18,583 nucleotides of DNA from Pseudobutyrivibrio sp. (GCA_024691465.1 JAILNO010000006.1:1-18583), one strand, 5' to 3'. Shown: positions 7,827 through 16,261, counted from the stretch's first letter. A program made the numbers and translations. Notes: generated by a model from the letters alone, not told the origin.

Positions 7827-8657
7827 TTATATTCTACAAATCTTAATGTATTCTTCCTTCCAATTGGAAATTACATTCTGAATAGTTGCTTTAGATTCGT
7901 TTGATTTATCTCCATATAATAAATCATTAATAGCATTATCAAACCCAACAATATCATCCTTTAATGTGGCTTTAGATACAATCTGCAGAACATCTTCCAC
8001 ATCATCCTTGGGAACTTGATACTTGCTAACATATTCTTCAAATCCTATTTTATCCTTACCGCATCTAAGAGCGTATAATAAACAATAAAGCGACTGCTTC
8101 TTTTGATTCTTCTTATACGCCTCATCGAAACATTTGCTGGCTTCGTCAAAGAAAAATAATTTAGCGAATGCACAACCTAAATTATGATATATATCTCCCT
8201 CAACAATCCTAGGAATATTTTTAGAAACCTCCTCTGACAAAAGGGTCTCATACTCATAGATAGCATCCACAAACTTGCCACCTGTCATCAACCTGTCAGC
8301 CCTAAGCTTCTTGCGCTCTGCCTCGGACTTGTTCTCAAATGTGGATATGATTGATAAGGCATCTTTGATTTCTTTATTAGATGCATAGCCATTGGCACTT
8401 AGTATATGTCCCACGAAAATATGAAGTGGAGAATTGTTCTGAACCATAGTCATAAGTTCATTACAAAGCTCAGGCATCTTAAGCTCTCTACCTATCCAAT
8501 TACATAATTCAGTGCTCATTAATTTAGAAGAAAGCAAATATACATTGTTGAGCATATAATAACTGAGCTCTTCTAATGAATACACATTCAGTGATACCTC
8601 TTCTATGTAATAAGGAGTGGCCGCTATGGAGTTTTTGCAATAAATCAATGTGCTCAT
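7827..8657 (-). CDS. TPR-like helical repeat protein, third gene of the DUF5717/Hsp70-like operon
   Basis: A 276-residue soluble protein without signal peptide or membrane segment. Residues 118-145 (ADRLMTGGKFVDAIYEYETLL) and 153-186 (GDIYHNLGCAFAKLFFFDEASKCFDEAYKKN) match the spacing of tetratricopeptide repeats (small/Gly/Ala/aromatic pattern), so a protein-protein interaction role is likely. The N-terminal 100 residues are helical and not recognised. The gene starts with ATG eight bases after the Hsp70-like gene stops, with only a weak AGG site, which suggests coupled translation. Together with the upstream ATPase and the giant helical protein it probably builds one complex; no partner or substrate can be named from the sequence. 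Confidence 0.8.
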   Translation of the reverse strand: MSTLIYCKNSIAATPYYIEEVSLNVYSLEELSYYMLNNVYLLSSKLMSTELCNWIGRELKMPELCNELMTMVQNNSPLHIFVGHILSANGYASNKEIKDALSIISTFENKSEAERKKLRADRLMTGGKFVDAIYEYETLLSEEVSKNIPRIVEGDIYHNLGCAFAKLFFFDEASKCFDEAYKKNQKKQSLYCLLYALRCGKDKIGFEEYVSKYQVPKDDVEDVLQIVSKATLKDDIVGFDNAINDLLYGDKSNESKATIQNVISNWKEEYIKICRI

Positions 8658-8665
8658 ATAATAAC

Positions 8666-9901
8666 CTACTTAATTGAAATAGTATGCTCCCAGCTCTTAC
8701 CTGAAGAAGGTGATATCTCACCGAAACCTAAATCCGTAATTACGATAGAAACAGCAACGTCAGAAACAGGACTAGCCTCAATACGTAGTCTGGTAGTTCT
8801 GTTCTCTCTCTTAGGTAAATCGCTAAGCTCTAACACTTCCGTGTGAGCCTCTCTAGATTCAGGACGCTGAATATAGAACTCAAGCTCTGGCTCACCATCT
8901 AATATAACCTCACACTCACCCTTTACATCGTACCAGCTCTCCCCGGCATCTATAAGAGTTAAGAATTTCATAACATTATTATCAAGAATCTTAATAGAAA
9001 GATTAAGCTTAAGATCATTATCTCCTATATAGATAAATGGCCAATCCCTCTTGCCTTCCTTGGTATATCCGGCATAACAAGCTCCTTTAGAGTATAGGTT
9101 CTTACCCATGAAGACCTTTCTGCCCTTACAAAGCTTGGAAAGACTCTCTTTCATCCAATTGCCATCAAAGCCATCCCCCACCAGATATGCTGAAGAATAT
9201 AGTGTGCTGCCAAATGTATCAGCAATGATATCAGTGAACATAGCATCTTTGTTCTCCGTGATATCACCATGATTAACCACATCTAATGTAACCAGCTGCG
9301 GTCTGGTGGCTTGATTCCTATTCAAAGTACAAGAAATCACATTAGAACCGCTATAGTCAAACAATGCCACATTATATAGGAATAACTCTGGTCTCTGTGA
9401 CAGCGCATAGTAATAAAAGCACTCATTACGATCAATAAGCATGAGCTTATTACTATCAATAGAAAGCTTAGAGGTCACATAGTTCATAAGCTCCATAACC
9501 TCAAGATTAACCTGTTCAACGCAGATAATTAACCTGGCGATATCTCCAAGGGCAGCCATTGGACCAGGTATAGAGAATAATTTATTAAAGAAAATAACCA
9601 TTAGCTCTCTGGCGAAATAGCTATCTCCATCAATGAATACTTCTTCGTTCCTAAGAGCAAGTGAGTATAAATCCTCCACAAGGGAAGACTCTTTGAGTCT
9701 GCTACTCTTAATAGCATCATCTCCCAAGAACCACTGTCCCATCCCGATTCTCTTAGCAAGTACTGTGGGAATAGAATAATTCTCTTCTCCCAGCACTGTA
9801 CTAACAGTAGCGGGCTCTTCCATATTCGATTTATAAATACTAAGAACTGTGCTTCTGGCACTGATATCAATGCCTACATAAGCCCCCTCTGAATTACTCA
9901 T
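8666..9901 (-). CDS. Divergent Hsp70/actin-fold ATPase (DUF5716-like)
   Basis: A 411-residue protein with the actin/Hsp70 ATPase signature. Phosphate-1 is YVGIDISARSTVLSIY (G10, D12), followed by the Hsp70-like YSIPTVLAKR and WFLGDDA. Phosphate-2 is LFDYSGSNVISC (D182, G185), and an adenosine-type motif AYLVGDGFDGNWM lies around 239-249 with a closing KGACYAG near 272. The C-terminal 120 residues look like a small beta domain related to an Hsp70 substrate-binding domain (RTTRLRIEASPVSDVAVSIVI, then DLGFGEISPSSGKSWE). DnaK is about 600-640 residues, so the nucleotide-binding domain is shortened and the helical lid is absent. From memory this matches the Pfam family DUF5716; no search was run. 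The ATG has a textbook AAGGAG site and starts eight bases after the DUF5717-like gene. It likely acts as an ATP-driven switch or chaperone for its operon partners (inference). Confidence 0.83.
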   Translation of the reverse strand: MSNSEGAYVGIDISARSTVLSIYKSNMEEPATVSTVLGEENYSIPTVLAKRIGMGQWFLGDDAIKSSRLKESSLVEDLYSLALRNEEVFIDGDSYFARELMVIFFNKLFSIPGPMAALGDIARLIICVEQVNLEVMELMNYVTSKLSIDSNKLMLIDRNECFYYYALSQRPELFLYNVALFDYSGSNVISCTLNRNQATRPQLVTLDVVNHGDITENKDAMFTDIIADTFGSTLYSSAYLVGDGFDGNWMKESLSKLCKGRKVFMGKNLYSKGACYAGYTKEGKRDWPFIYIGDNDLKLNLSIKILDNNVMKFLTLIDAGESWYDVKGECEVILDGEPELEFYIQRPESREAHTEVLELSDLPKRENRTTRLRIEASPVSDVAVSIVITDLGFGEISPSSGKSWEHTISIK

Positions 9902-9909
9902 AGTGCTCC

Positions 9910-12900
9910 TTATAAAATATTAAATAAATCTTTAGTAACGCAATCCAGCCCCTGATAAGTCTTAAGGTCAGCTGCTAATTCACTAATCTCATCATACATA
10001 TTGTGTCTACTGATACTGTTCATCAAGGCAAATCTGCCATCTTTGACATCAGTCTCATCACTCATAACTATAGTGCTAGTCTTAAGTGGTTCGTCAGATA
10101 ACTCATCACAATATATCTCATATCTAAGCTCATCCCCGTAAAAGAGAATGAATTGCTTAACATACAGGCCATCGTACATTTCTATCATATCCTCCTCAAG
10201 AGGTTCATTACCATTTAAAGAGTATGTGATAACAACAGACTTGCGCTTGTCGGTGGCAATCTCAATAAAGTGCTTATCATATAAATGATACTTAATCTTA
10301 AGTTTCTCATTACAGTTGGCAAAGAATCCGAAGTATTGATTCCTCAAAATAGCATCCGCAAGGAGCATATCGAGTATATCGATATCCTCATCATCTGGTT
10401 CCTTCTTAGTACATAAGTACTTGAGAAGTGCTATACGCATACTCTCATTGACTGTAAGAGCTTTGTTGTATCGATTATAAATATGGGAGAAAATCTCCTC
10501 AGGAATATCAGCTTGATTAGATAGATAATCATGAGCCTCATATGTAAGGAAGGCTTCCACAATCATCTTATTATTCTTCCTTGCTACGTATGAATTAAAC
10601 ACATCCATAATTCCATCACACAAGAAATCTCTATAAAGCACCTGGGTAAGAATGCGTTCCGAGTAGGCAACCACATCATCACCTAGTTCATATGCATTAT
10701 TAAAAATAAGCATCATAGTATCTGTAGGTCCCACATAGAATCTGACTAGATACTTAATGAGGTCACTGCTAACATAATTCTTTACAACCAGGCCAGCGCT
10801 CATGAGAATCAAGAAATCATCCACCTGATCTGGATTCTCATTAATCATGTATTTGCAAATCTTAAGAGCCACTTCACCCTTAAGCTCTGTAGCGTTGGTA
10901 TGTTTAATCATGTAGTAAGCTTCCTCGTACTTACTTCTAGATACAAACACCTCAAGCACAGCTGCAATGACATCAGCCTTGAGCAACTTAAGATCAGCTT
11001 CTCTTATGAAGTGTTTCTCGATGAGAGCATCCTCATTATTATATCTAAGAATCTCAATAATCTTAGGATATAATCCCCTAATATACTCTTGAGATATCTG
11101 CTTAGAATCAAGTAGTAGCTTAACCGCCTCCACATGCTGTGAATCAGATTCGCTAGTATCAAAATCCTTCGAAAGATCCTCTAAAACAGTGGCAATATTC
11201 ATGGTGGTAAGAGAACGAAGAACACTGCTATAAGACACAGAGTCAAGCACATCCTCTAATAGATATGCATCATCATCAACAAACAGATATCCGTCATTGT
11301 CCTCAAGGAAGATAACTCCATCAGAACCAATATAATTAATATATGCCTTATGATCTGATACATTTGCAATAGTAGGCGATTTGAACTCGTCCTGATAGAG
11401 GAAAATTCTACGTATATCCGAATTAATTACAGCAACCTTCTTCTTAAGTGTTAGCTCAGATATGAGTCTAGCTACTTCCTTGTCGAAGATACCAAGCTCC
11501 ATAAGCCGCTGATAACAAACAGCCAGGTTATCATCAAGTCTGCCCAGCTTAAGCTGTTCTAATGTAAAAGTCTCTATAGCAGACTCATAATGCTCATAGG
11601 TGTCCCCATCCTCATCCTTATGAAGAATGATATTAGCATAAAGTAAAGCCTTCTTCTCATATGACAAATCATTATTGTACTTAAAGAACATAGTAAGAAG
11701 CTGAGGGAACTTATCAACCGAATATGGTGGAAGGGCCTCCATATAAGCTTCAAATATACCAGATACATGCAAATTAGCATCAATAGCAAGCTTAAACCAC
11801 TTAAGGAACTTAGGCTCTACATAATTAGCCTTAAGCAGGTAGGTTACAATAGCTAATAAGAACTGCAAATCTGGATATATCTCATAGCAGGTCTCAATAA
11901 TATTAAACGCCTTAGGGTTGTAGACCTTCTCAGACTCAAGGATATGAACCATCTGTATGGCAATATCCTTAGAAATAGCCTTTTTCTTTCTAGCCCAATT
12001 GAGTATCTTGAGAGTAAATTCATCAAATGATGAAATTAGATAAGGATCCTGAATAAATATATAGTAAGCCTCAATATAAAGCAGTGGAGAATCCACTCCC
12101 TGTGAAATCCACTCTGCTATGTCCCTAAGCTTAGCTGTAGGGTTCTTGATATATTCCTTGCGAAGGAAAAGTAGGAACCAGAAAATGCGAACATCATCAG
12201 GATGTTCCTTAAAAATTGCTTCTATATTGTCAGTAAGCCTATCTACATAGTCCTCCTCCCTCTCAATAAGGGTGCAAATATATAGTAAAAAGGCCCATTC
12301 AGTACTATCCTTGTCATCAATAGTACGTTTCAGATCCTGTATGATCCATAAAGCTTCCTGCTTCTGGTTATTAGTAACAAAAATAAGCGCTCTCATTAGA
12401 AGAGCGAAATTATCTTCTTCATTATCTACTGCAATAGCATCTAGTAATTTAAGAGTCTCCTGACACCACTGCCCTGTAGTCACTCTGCGAAGTCTAAAAT
12501 CCTCGTACAGTCTACAAGCCTTAAGAATATTAGTATTCCTAGTATGAGAAACCGTATCTAGTACAGCCTCCTCCTTAAGAGCGGAAGCTATGATAGTAAT
12601 CTCCTTATGTATATCTCTATAATCAAAGGAAATCTTGGCATAATTAAGGCCTGCGTGCATTTTATCCTTGTGGATGTAATAGCTCATATTAAAAATAGAG
12701 CCCAGAAAGAAATCCCCAGTGATATTAGTCTTCTCAACTGAAACAAAATCAGCATCACAGCTAACCTTAACATCGATGTAACCCCAAGTAGAACGGGTAA
12801 GTTCAATCTCGCCACGTATATTCTCATCTACTTCAAAGTATCTGTCACATCTCTCCTCTAGATTAAAAGTCATCTGACTCTTAAAGCCTGTAGCGACCAG

Positions 12901-13443
12901 GAATTCATCTACATTGACAGCTGCGATAGGGGCAGCCTTAAAACCTCTGTATAAAAGCCTGGTACGCTTATCTAAATCGGAAATAAAATCTGCGAACTTA
13001 TCTGAGTAAAATAAAGAAACTGCCTCAGCAAAATGGCCCTGTGCTAAATCAGCAAAATCCTTAATAGAAGTAATCTCTCCTGTGGATGCCACTAGACTCT
13101 TCTTAACATAAGTGATTGTAAAAGGAATGTGCCTCTCAATCCCCATTGCTACAATTACAAAATCACCGGATAGATACTCTCCAACCTTGAAATTGTAATC
13201 ATCTACAGAGTAATTAATACGAACATTCTCTTTATCAAACAATGGATCAATAATCTTCACATAAGGATTGGTACAATAAACCACTCCTCGAATCTTGACT
13301 CCATTGGTACTTTTAAAGAAAATACTTCCTGAAAATGCATCAGAAACATAGCAGGTCTCTTCAATCTGCTCATTCTCGAATTCTATATTTGGTTTTAAGT
13401 CATCGAATTTATCCTCTGATATTCGATAGATTCTTTTTCTCAA
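9910..13443 (-). CDS. Giant DUF5717-like protein: N-terminal beta domains plus a long helical-repeat solenoid
   Basis: This 1177-residue soluble protein leads the four-gene operon. Residues to about 295 are strand-rich, with Ig-like features (for example FKVGEYLSGDFVIV and the block around RSTWGYIDVKVS). About 300-1040 is an alpha-helical solenoid of TPR-like pairs, and the last 120 residues return to beta structure (YDGLYVKQFILFYGDELRYEIYCDEL). There is no signal peptide or TM segment. From memory it matches the Lachnospiraceae family DUF5717, whose function is unknown. The start is a TTG in either case, because a stop codon lies in frame at 13465-13467. I prefer the TTG at 13441-13443, six bases after AGGAAG (13450-13455), over the upstream TTG at 13459-13461, which has no ribosome binding site. 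Large scaffold for the adjacent Hsp70-like ATPase is the natural inference. Confidence 0.83.
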   Translation of the reverse strand: MRKRIYRISEDKFDDLKPNIEFENEQIEETCYVSDAFSGSIFFKSTNGVKIRGVVYCTNPYVKIIDPLFDKENVRINYSVDDYNFKVGEYLSGDFVIVAMGIERHIPFTITYVKKSLVASTGEITSIKDFADLAQGHFAEAVSLFYSDKFADFISDLDKRTRLLYRGFKAAPIAAVNVDEFLVATGFKSQMTFNLEERCDRYFEVDENIRGEIELTRSTWGYIDVKVSCDADFVSVEKTNITGDFFLGSIFNMSYYIHKDKMHAGLNYAKISFDYRDIHKEITIIASALKEEAVLDTVSHTRNTNILKACRLYEDFRLRRVTTGQWCQETLKLLDAIAVDNEEDNFALLMRALIFVTNNQKQEALWIIQDLKRTIDDKDSTEWAFLLYICTLIEREEDYVDRLTDNIEAIFKEHPDDVRIFWFLLFLRKEYIKNPTAKLRDIAEWISQGVDSPLLYIEAYYIFIQDPYLISSFDEFTLKILNWARKKKAISKDIAIQMVHILESEKVYNPKAFNIIETCYEIYPDLQFLLAIVTYLLKANYVEPKFLKWFKLAIDANLHVSGIFEAYMEALPPYSVDKFPQLLTMFFKYNNDLSYEKKALLYANIILHKDEDGDTYEHYESAIETFTLEQLKLGRLDDNLAVCYQRLMELGIFDKEVARLISELTLKKKVAVINSDIRRIFLYQDEFKSPTIANVSDHKAYINYIGSDGVIFLEDNDGYLFVDDDAYLLEDVLDSVSYSSVLRSLTTMNIATVLEDLSKDFDTSESDSQHVEAVKLLLDSKQISQEYIRGLYPKIIEILRYNNEDALIEKHFIREADLKLLKADVIAAVLEVFVSRSKYEEAYYMIKHTNATELKGEVALKICKYMINENPDQVDDFLILMSAGLVVKNYVSSDLIKYLVRFYVGPTDTMMLIFNNAYELGDDVVAYSERILTQVLYRDFLCDGIMDVFNSYVARKNNKMIVEAFLTYEAHDYLSNQADIPEEIFSHIYNRYNKALTVNESMRIALLKYLCTKKEPDDEDIDILDMLLADAILRNQYFGFFANCNEKLKIKYHLYDKHFIEIATDKRKSVVITYSLNGNEPLEEDMIEMYDGLYVKQFILFYGDELRYEIYCDELSDEPLKTSTIVMSDETDVKDGRFALMNSISRHNMYDEISELAADLKTYQGLDCVTKDLFNIL

Positions 13444-13449
13444 AACATT

Positions 13450-13455
13450 CTTCCT
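13450..13455 (-). promoter_or_regulatory. Ribosome binding site deciding the TTG start of the DUF5717-like gene
   Basis: AGGAAG on the minus strand, six bases before TTG 13441-13443. The alternative TTG at 13459-13461 lies upstream of this site and has none of its own. Confidence 0.6.
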
Positions 13456-13502
13456 CAACAACTCTTAGGGAAAGCCCACTAACCCTAGCATATTTAATAA
13501 AA

Positions 13503-13530
13503 ATTATAGCACAACATGTTGTGTTTTCAA
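13503..13530 (-). promoter_or_regulatory. Promoter of the DUF5717 operon with an internal palindromic operator-like site
   Basis: On the minus strand TTGAAA (13525-13530) and TATAAT (13503-13508) are separated by 16 bases, with TGC directly before the -10 (extended -10). The spacer carries the perfect 14-bp palindrome CACAACATGTTGTG (13510-13523). The predicted transcription start near 13496 gives a leader of about 50 bases before the chosen TTG. A dimeric regulator bound to the palindrome would sit exactly between the two promoter elements. Confidence 0.8.
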
Positions 13531-13588
13531 ACGAATCCGAAACAAAAATATGGATATTTATTTTTCAAGGTGCTAGTATATATAAAAC

Positions 13589-13594
13589 GAGGTG
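13589..13594 (+). promoter_or_regulatory. Ribosome binding site deciding the start of the PLP enzyme
   Basis: GAGGTG lies six bases before ATG 13601. It contains the in-frame GTG at 13592, which is therefore part of the ribosome binding site and not the start codon. Confidence 0.75.
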
Positions 13595-13600
13595 ACAAGT

Positions 13601-14686
13601 ATGATTAAGCATAAAGACCACTTCCATGGAAGTGATTTAGAAAAAATCGAAAAGATATACAATATTAAAAAAGAAGACATAATCAGCTTCTCTGCAAATG
13701 TTAATCCACTAGGGATTTCTCCTAAACTCAAGGAGCAGATTACAGAACATATTGATTGCATAACTACTTACCCTGATAGAGATTACGTTAAGCTTAGAGA
13801 ATGCATAGCTAATTACTGTAAGACTGAGGTTGATAATGTAATAGTAGGAAACGGTTCTACAGAACTTATATCTCTATTTGTTAAGATTGAGCAGCCTAAG
13901 AAGGCAATGATACTGGGGCCTACCTACTCTGAGTACGAACGTGAGATATCACTATCTGGAGGTAAGACCATCTACTATCCCCTTAAGGAAGAGAATGATT
14001 TCACTTTAGATTGCAATCACTTCATCAGCAAGCTTACCGAAGATATAGATATGCTAATTATATGCAATCCTAACAACCCTACTGGAACAGCCATCCCTAC
14101 TCAGGATATGAGGCATATACTAGATGCTTGTAAGGAGTGCGATATATTTGTAATGGTGGACGAGACCTATGTAGAGTTTGCTGAGGATATAGATAAGGTA
14201 TCAGCAGTTTCTCTCACACGCACTTATGGCAATATAGCAATATTAAGAGGTACTTCTAAGTTCTTCGCAGCACCAGGACTCAGATTAGGATATGCCATAT
14301 GCTCTAATCCTGACTTGATTCAGACCATCAATCAAAGGAAAGATCCTTGGTCTATTAACTCAATAGCTGTTATAGCTGGTACTCTTATGTTCTCAGATAC
14401 TGAGTATATAGAAGCCACCAAGAATCTCATTAAGACTGAACGCGACCGATTATATAAGCTCTTTAGTGAGAGTTCTAGATTCAAGCCATATAAGCCACAG
14501 GGCAACTTCATGTTACTTAAGATTCTAGATGACTTAACCAGTGGTGAATTATTTGATAGATGTATCAGAGAGGGACTCATGATTAGGGATTGCTCTACTT
14601 TCCCATATCTGGATGACAAATACATCCGTATATGTTTTATGAATCCTGAAGATAATACCAGACTTGCAAACTTATTATTAAAATAA
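13601..14686 (+). CDS. PLP-dependent class I/II aminotransferase, CobD/HisC-like
   Basis: A 361-residue fold-type I PLP enzyme. Visible residues include N156/N159 in CNPNNPTG, D187 and Y190 in VDETY, the Schiff-base lysine K220 in RGTSKFFAAPGLRLGY with R228, and the substrate-carboxylate arginine R343 in YIRICF. The N-terminus FHGSD...FSANVNPLGISPKLKEQI and YPDRDYVKLRECIA resembles threonine-phosphate decarboxylase (CobD) more than histidinol-phosphate aminotransferase (HisC). The nearest genes are not for cobalamin or histidine, so the reaction stays open; the choice between the two is by style only. The start ATG follows a GAGGTG site. The gene is divergent from the DUF5717 operon and is followed immediately by a strong terminator, so it is transcribed alone. 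Confidence 0.85.
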   Translation: MIKHKDHFHGSDLEKIEKIYNIKKEDIISFSANVNPLGISPKLKEQITEHIDCITTYPDRDYVKLRECIANYCKTEVDNVIVGNGSTELISLFVKIEQPKKAMILGPTYSEYEREISLSGGKTIYYPLKEENDFTLDCNHFISKLTEDIDMLIICNPNNPTGTAIPTQDMRHILDACKECDIFVMVDETYVEFAEDIDKVSAVSLTRTYGNIAILRGTSKFFAAPGLRLGYAICSNPDLIQTINQRKDPWSINSIAVIAGTLMFSDTEYIEATKNLIKTERDRLYKLFSESSRFKPYKPQGNFMLLKILDDLTSGELFDRCIREGLMIRDCSTFPYLDDKYIRICFMNPEDNTRLANLLLK

Positions 14687-14712
14687 AACTGCCCCTAAGG
14701 GGCAGTTTTTTA
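14685..14712. terminator. Bidirectional intrinsic terminator between the PLP enzyme and the muramidase
   Basis: An 11-bp perfect stem, AAAACTGCCCC (14685-14695) with GGGGCAGTTTT (14699-14709), loop TAA, with T runs on the right for the plus strand and AT-rich sequence on the other side for the minus strand. It overlaps the stop codons of both convergent genes. Confidence 0.9.
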
Positions 14713-15705
14713 ATATAACATAATATCTAAATCAACATTACCATCTATACCACTGACACTTCCAGATTCAGAATACTGCCACATACTATACTCATATGGC
14801 CAATAGAATTCCTTATTGTATCCAGCAAACCACTTCTTATAATTGGTAAGCTTAGTTAAATCTAGCAGCATAGCTCCCATCTCAGTATTGTGATAAACCA
14901 TAGTATCATAACCTGCATTAGATATAGCATCCATGAATGCAATAGTAAGATTCGTTCTATCCTCAACAGTAAGAGCGTTGGTTCTAGCAGCTCCATCGCT
15001 GACTTTCTCCACATCAAAAACAATTGGTAATTGCAGCGTATATCCATCCAAAAGATTAAGAACTGTTGATGCCTCCTCAAGTATCTCGGCCTGATTGATG
15101 GCCTGAGAGAATACATACACTCCCACATCAAGTCCAGCCGCCTGAGCCCCCTCTATGTTCTGAATACATTTCTCGTCAATAACCAGCTTACCTGTACCAT
15201 AGCCTCTGTAAACCGCTCTAACAAATACAAAATCCACACCGTCTGCTGCTACTGCAGCCCAGTCTATATCTCCTTGATGAGAAGAAACATCTATACCAAA
15301 TCTAGACTTAGTCTCTCCATCCACCACATAGCTGTACCTTCCATTGTCATCCACGACCAGATTATCAATATTATAAGTATTCTTAGTCAATGAATCGTCG
15401 ATAGGGACGAAATTGTACTTAGAATTAGCAGCCACCACAATATACTCAGGATAAAGAGATTTAAGGACAGAAATTATCGTATTTCCGTTCTCAAGTGATT
15501 CCTTGATAGAATCTAATACATTCTTCCTACCCTCTGCCTTAGCTTCATCAACCATGGCCTCCACCTCATCGCTGGAGTATGTCTGTCCATCCTCCACCTG
15601 AATACGACTATGGGTATCAGCAACTATATATATAATGCCAACTGCAATAAGTGTAAAAAATATAGATAAAAATGATATTAAAAAATATCTAAAAGCTTTT
15701 TTCAT
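14710..15705 (-). CDS. Membrane-anchored GH25 family muramidase (lysozyme-like)
   Basis: A 331-residue protein with an N-terminal anchor (about 8-28, after MKKAFR), a membrane-proximal region (30-130) with a helical stretch, and a glycoside hydrolase family 25 domain from about 135 to the end. It opens with the diagnostic RFGIDVSSHQGDIDW (D139) and carries the catalytic acidic pair in LPIVFDVEKV (D231, E233). Further family landmarks are the beta strand GVYVFSQA, then MVYHN and MWQY, and the closing DGNVDLDIML. GH25 enzymes cut the beta-1,4 bond after N-acetylmuramic acid. No cell-wall-binding repeats, holin or phage genes are nearby, so a role in remodelling the cell's own wall is more likely than a phage lysin. 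The gene follows the acetyltransferase by five bases with only a weak ribosome binding site, so coupled translation is likely. Confidence 0.93.
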   Translation of the reverse strand: MKKAFRYFLISFLSIFFTLIAVGIIYIVADTHSRIQVEDGQTYSSDEVEAMVDEAKAEGRKNVLDSIKESLENGNTIISVLKSLYPEYIVVAANSKYNFVPIDDSLTKNTYNIDNLVVDDNGRYSYVVDGETKSRFGIDVSSHQGDIDWAAVAADGVDFVFVRAVYRGYGTGKLVIDEKCIQNIEGAQAAGLDVGVYVFSQAINQAEILEEASTVLNLLDGYTLQLPIVFDVEKVSDGAARTNALTVEDRTNLTIAFMDAISNAGYDTMVYHNTEMGAMLLDLTKLTNYKKWFAGYNKEFYWPYEYSMWQYSESGSVSGIDGNVDLDIMLY

Positions 15706-15710
15706 AAAAA

Positions 15711-16229
15711 CTACTGTGGAATCTCAAGCGAACCTATCTGCTTGCAATACCACACAATCCCCTTCCATGTACCAAATTTGTATCCAATATTAAAGAAATG
15801 TCCCACCTCATTAAAACCTAAAGCCTTGTGGAACTCAATACTAGGATAATTGTCGTCAGTAATAACTCCATACATAAAAATATACCCCATATCCTTGAGG
15901 CACTTCTCAAGCTCCTCATAAAGCATGCGCCCAATCCCTGTCTTCTTAGGAATATCATTAGCTAAGTAAATAGTAGATTCCACTGAATATCTGTAAGCAT
16001 CATGATGACGAACCCTGGCCCCATAGGCCATACCAACTACTCTACCAGTATCATCACAAGCAACTATATAGGGATACTCTTTCTTGGTATCTATAATAGA
16101 TTGCTTATATTCATCTAAAGATGGATTAATCTCAGAGAAAGTAACAAAAGAATTCTTCACATAGTAACCATAGATGTCCATAATAGCGGCAGCATCAGAT
16201 ACTTCCGCCTCTCTAATACTGTAATTCAT
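15711..16229 (-). CDS. GNAT family N-acetyltransferase, phosphinothricin-acetyltransferase-like
   Basis: A 172-residue single-domain GNAT enzyme of the usual length. It starts with IREAEVSDAAAIMDIYGYYVKNS, typical of the Pat/phosphinothricin-type subgroup. The acetyl-CoA pyrophosphate loop is IPKKTGIGRMLYEEL (about 93-107) after the strand ESTIYLAN, and the C-terminal part has DDNYPSIEFHKALGFNEVGHF and the subgroup-typical GYKFGTWKG. The acceptor amine is unknown; enzymes of this type acetylate amino-acid-like compounds such as phosphinothricin or methionine derivatives. ATG with a good AGGAGA site. It leads a two-gene unit with the GH25 gene. Confidence 0.9.
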   Translation of the reverse strand: MNYSIREAEVSDAAAIMDIYGYYVKNSFVTFSEINPSLDEYKQSIIDTKKEYPYIVACDDTGRVVGMAYGARVRHHDAYRYSVESTIYLANDIPKKTGIGRMLYEELEKCLKDMGYIFMYGVITDDNYPSIEFHKALGFNEVGHFFNIGYKFGTWKGIVWYCKQIGSLEIPQ

Positions 16230-16261
16230 AATTAATTCTCCTGAAAATAAAGTTTAAAAAA

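Noticed and set aside
13592..13600. GTG start for the PLP enzyme
   Set aside because: The GTG is part of the GAGGTG ribosome binding site for ATG 13601 and has no site of its own.
14710..15705. GH25 gene as a prophage lysin
   Set aside because: No holin, tail or other phage genes around, the protein has a membrane anchor and no wall-binding repeats, and codon use matches the neighbours.
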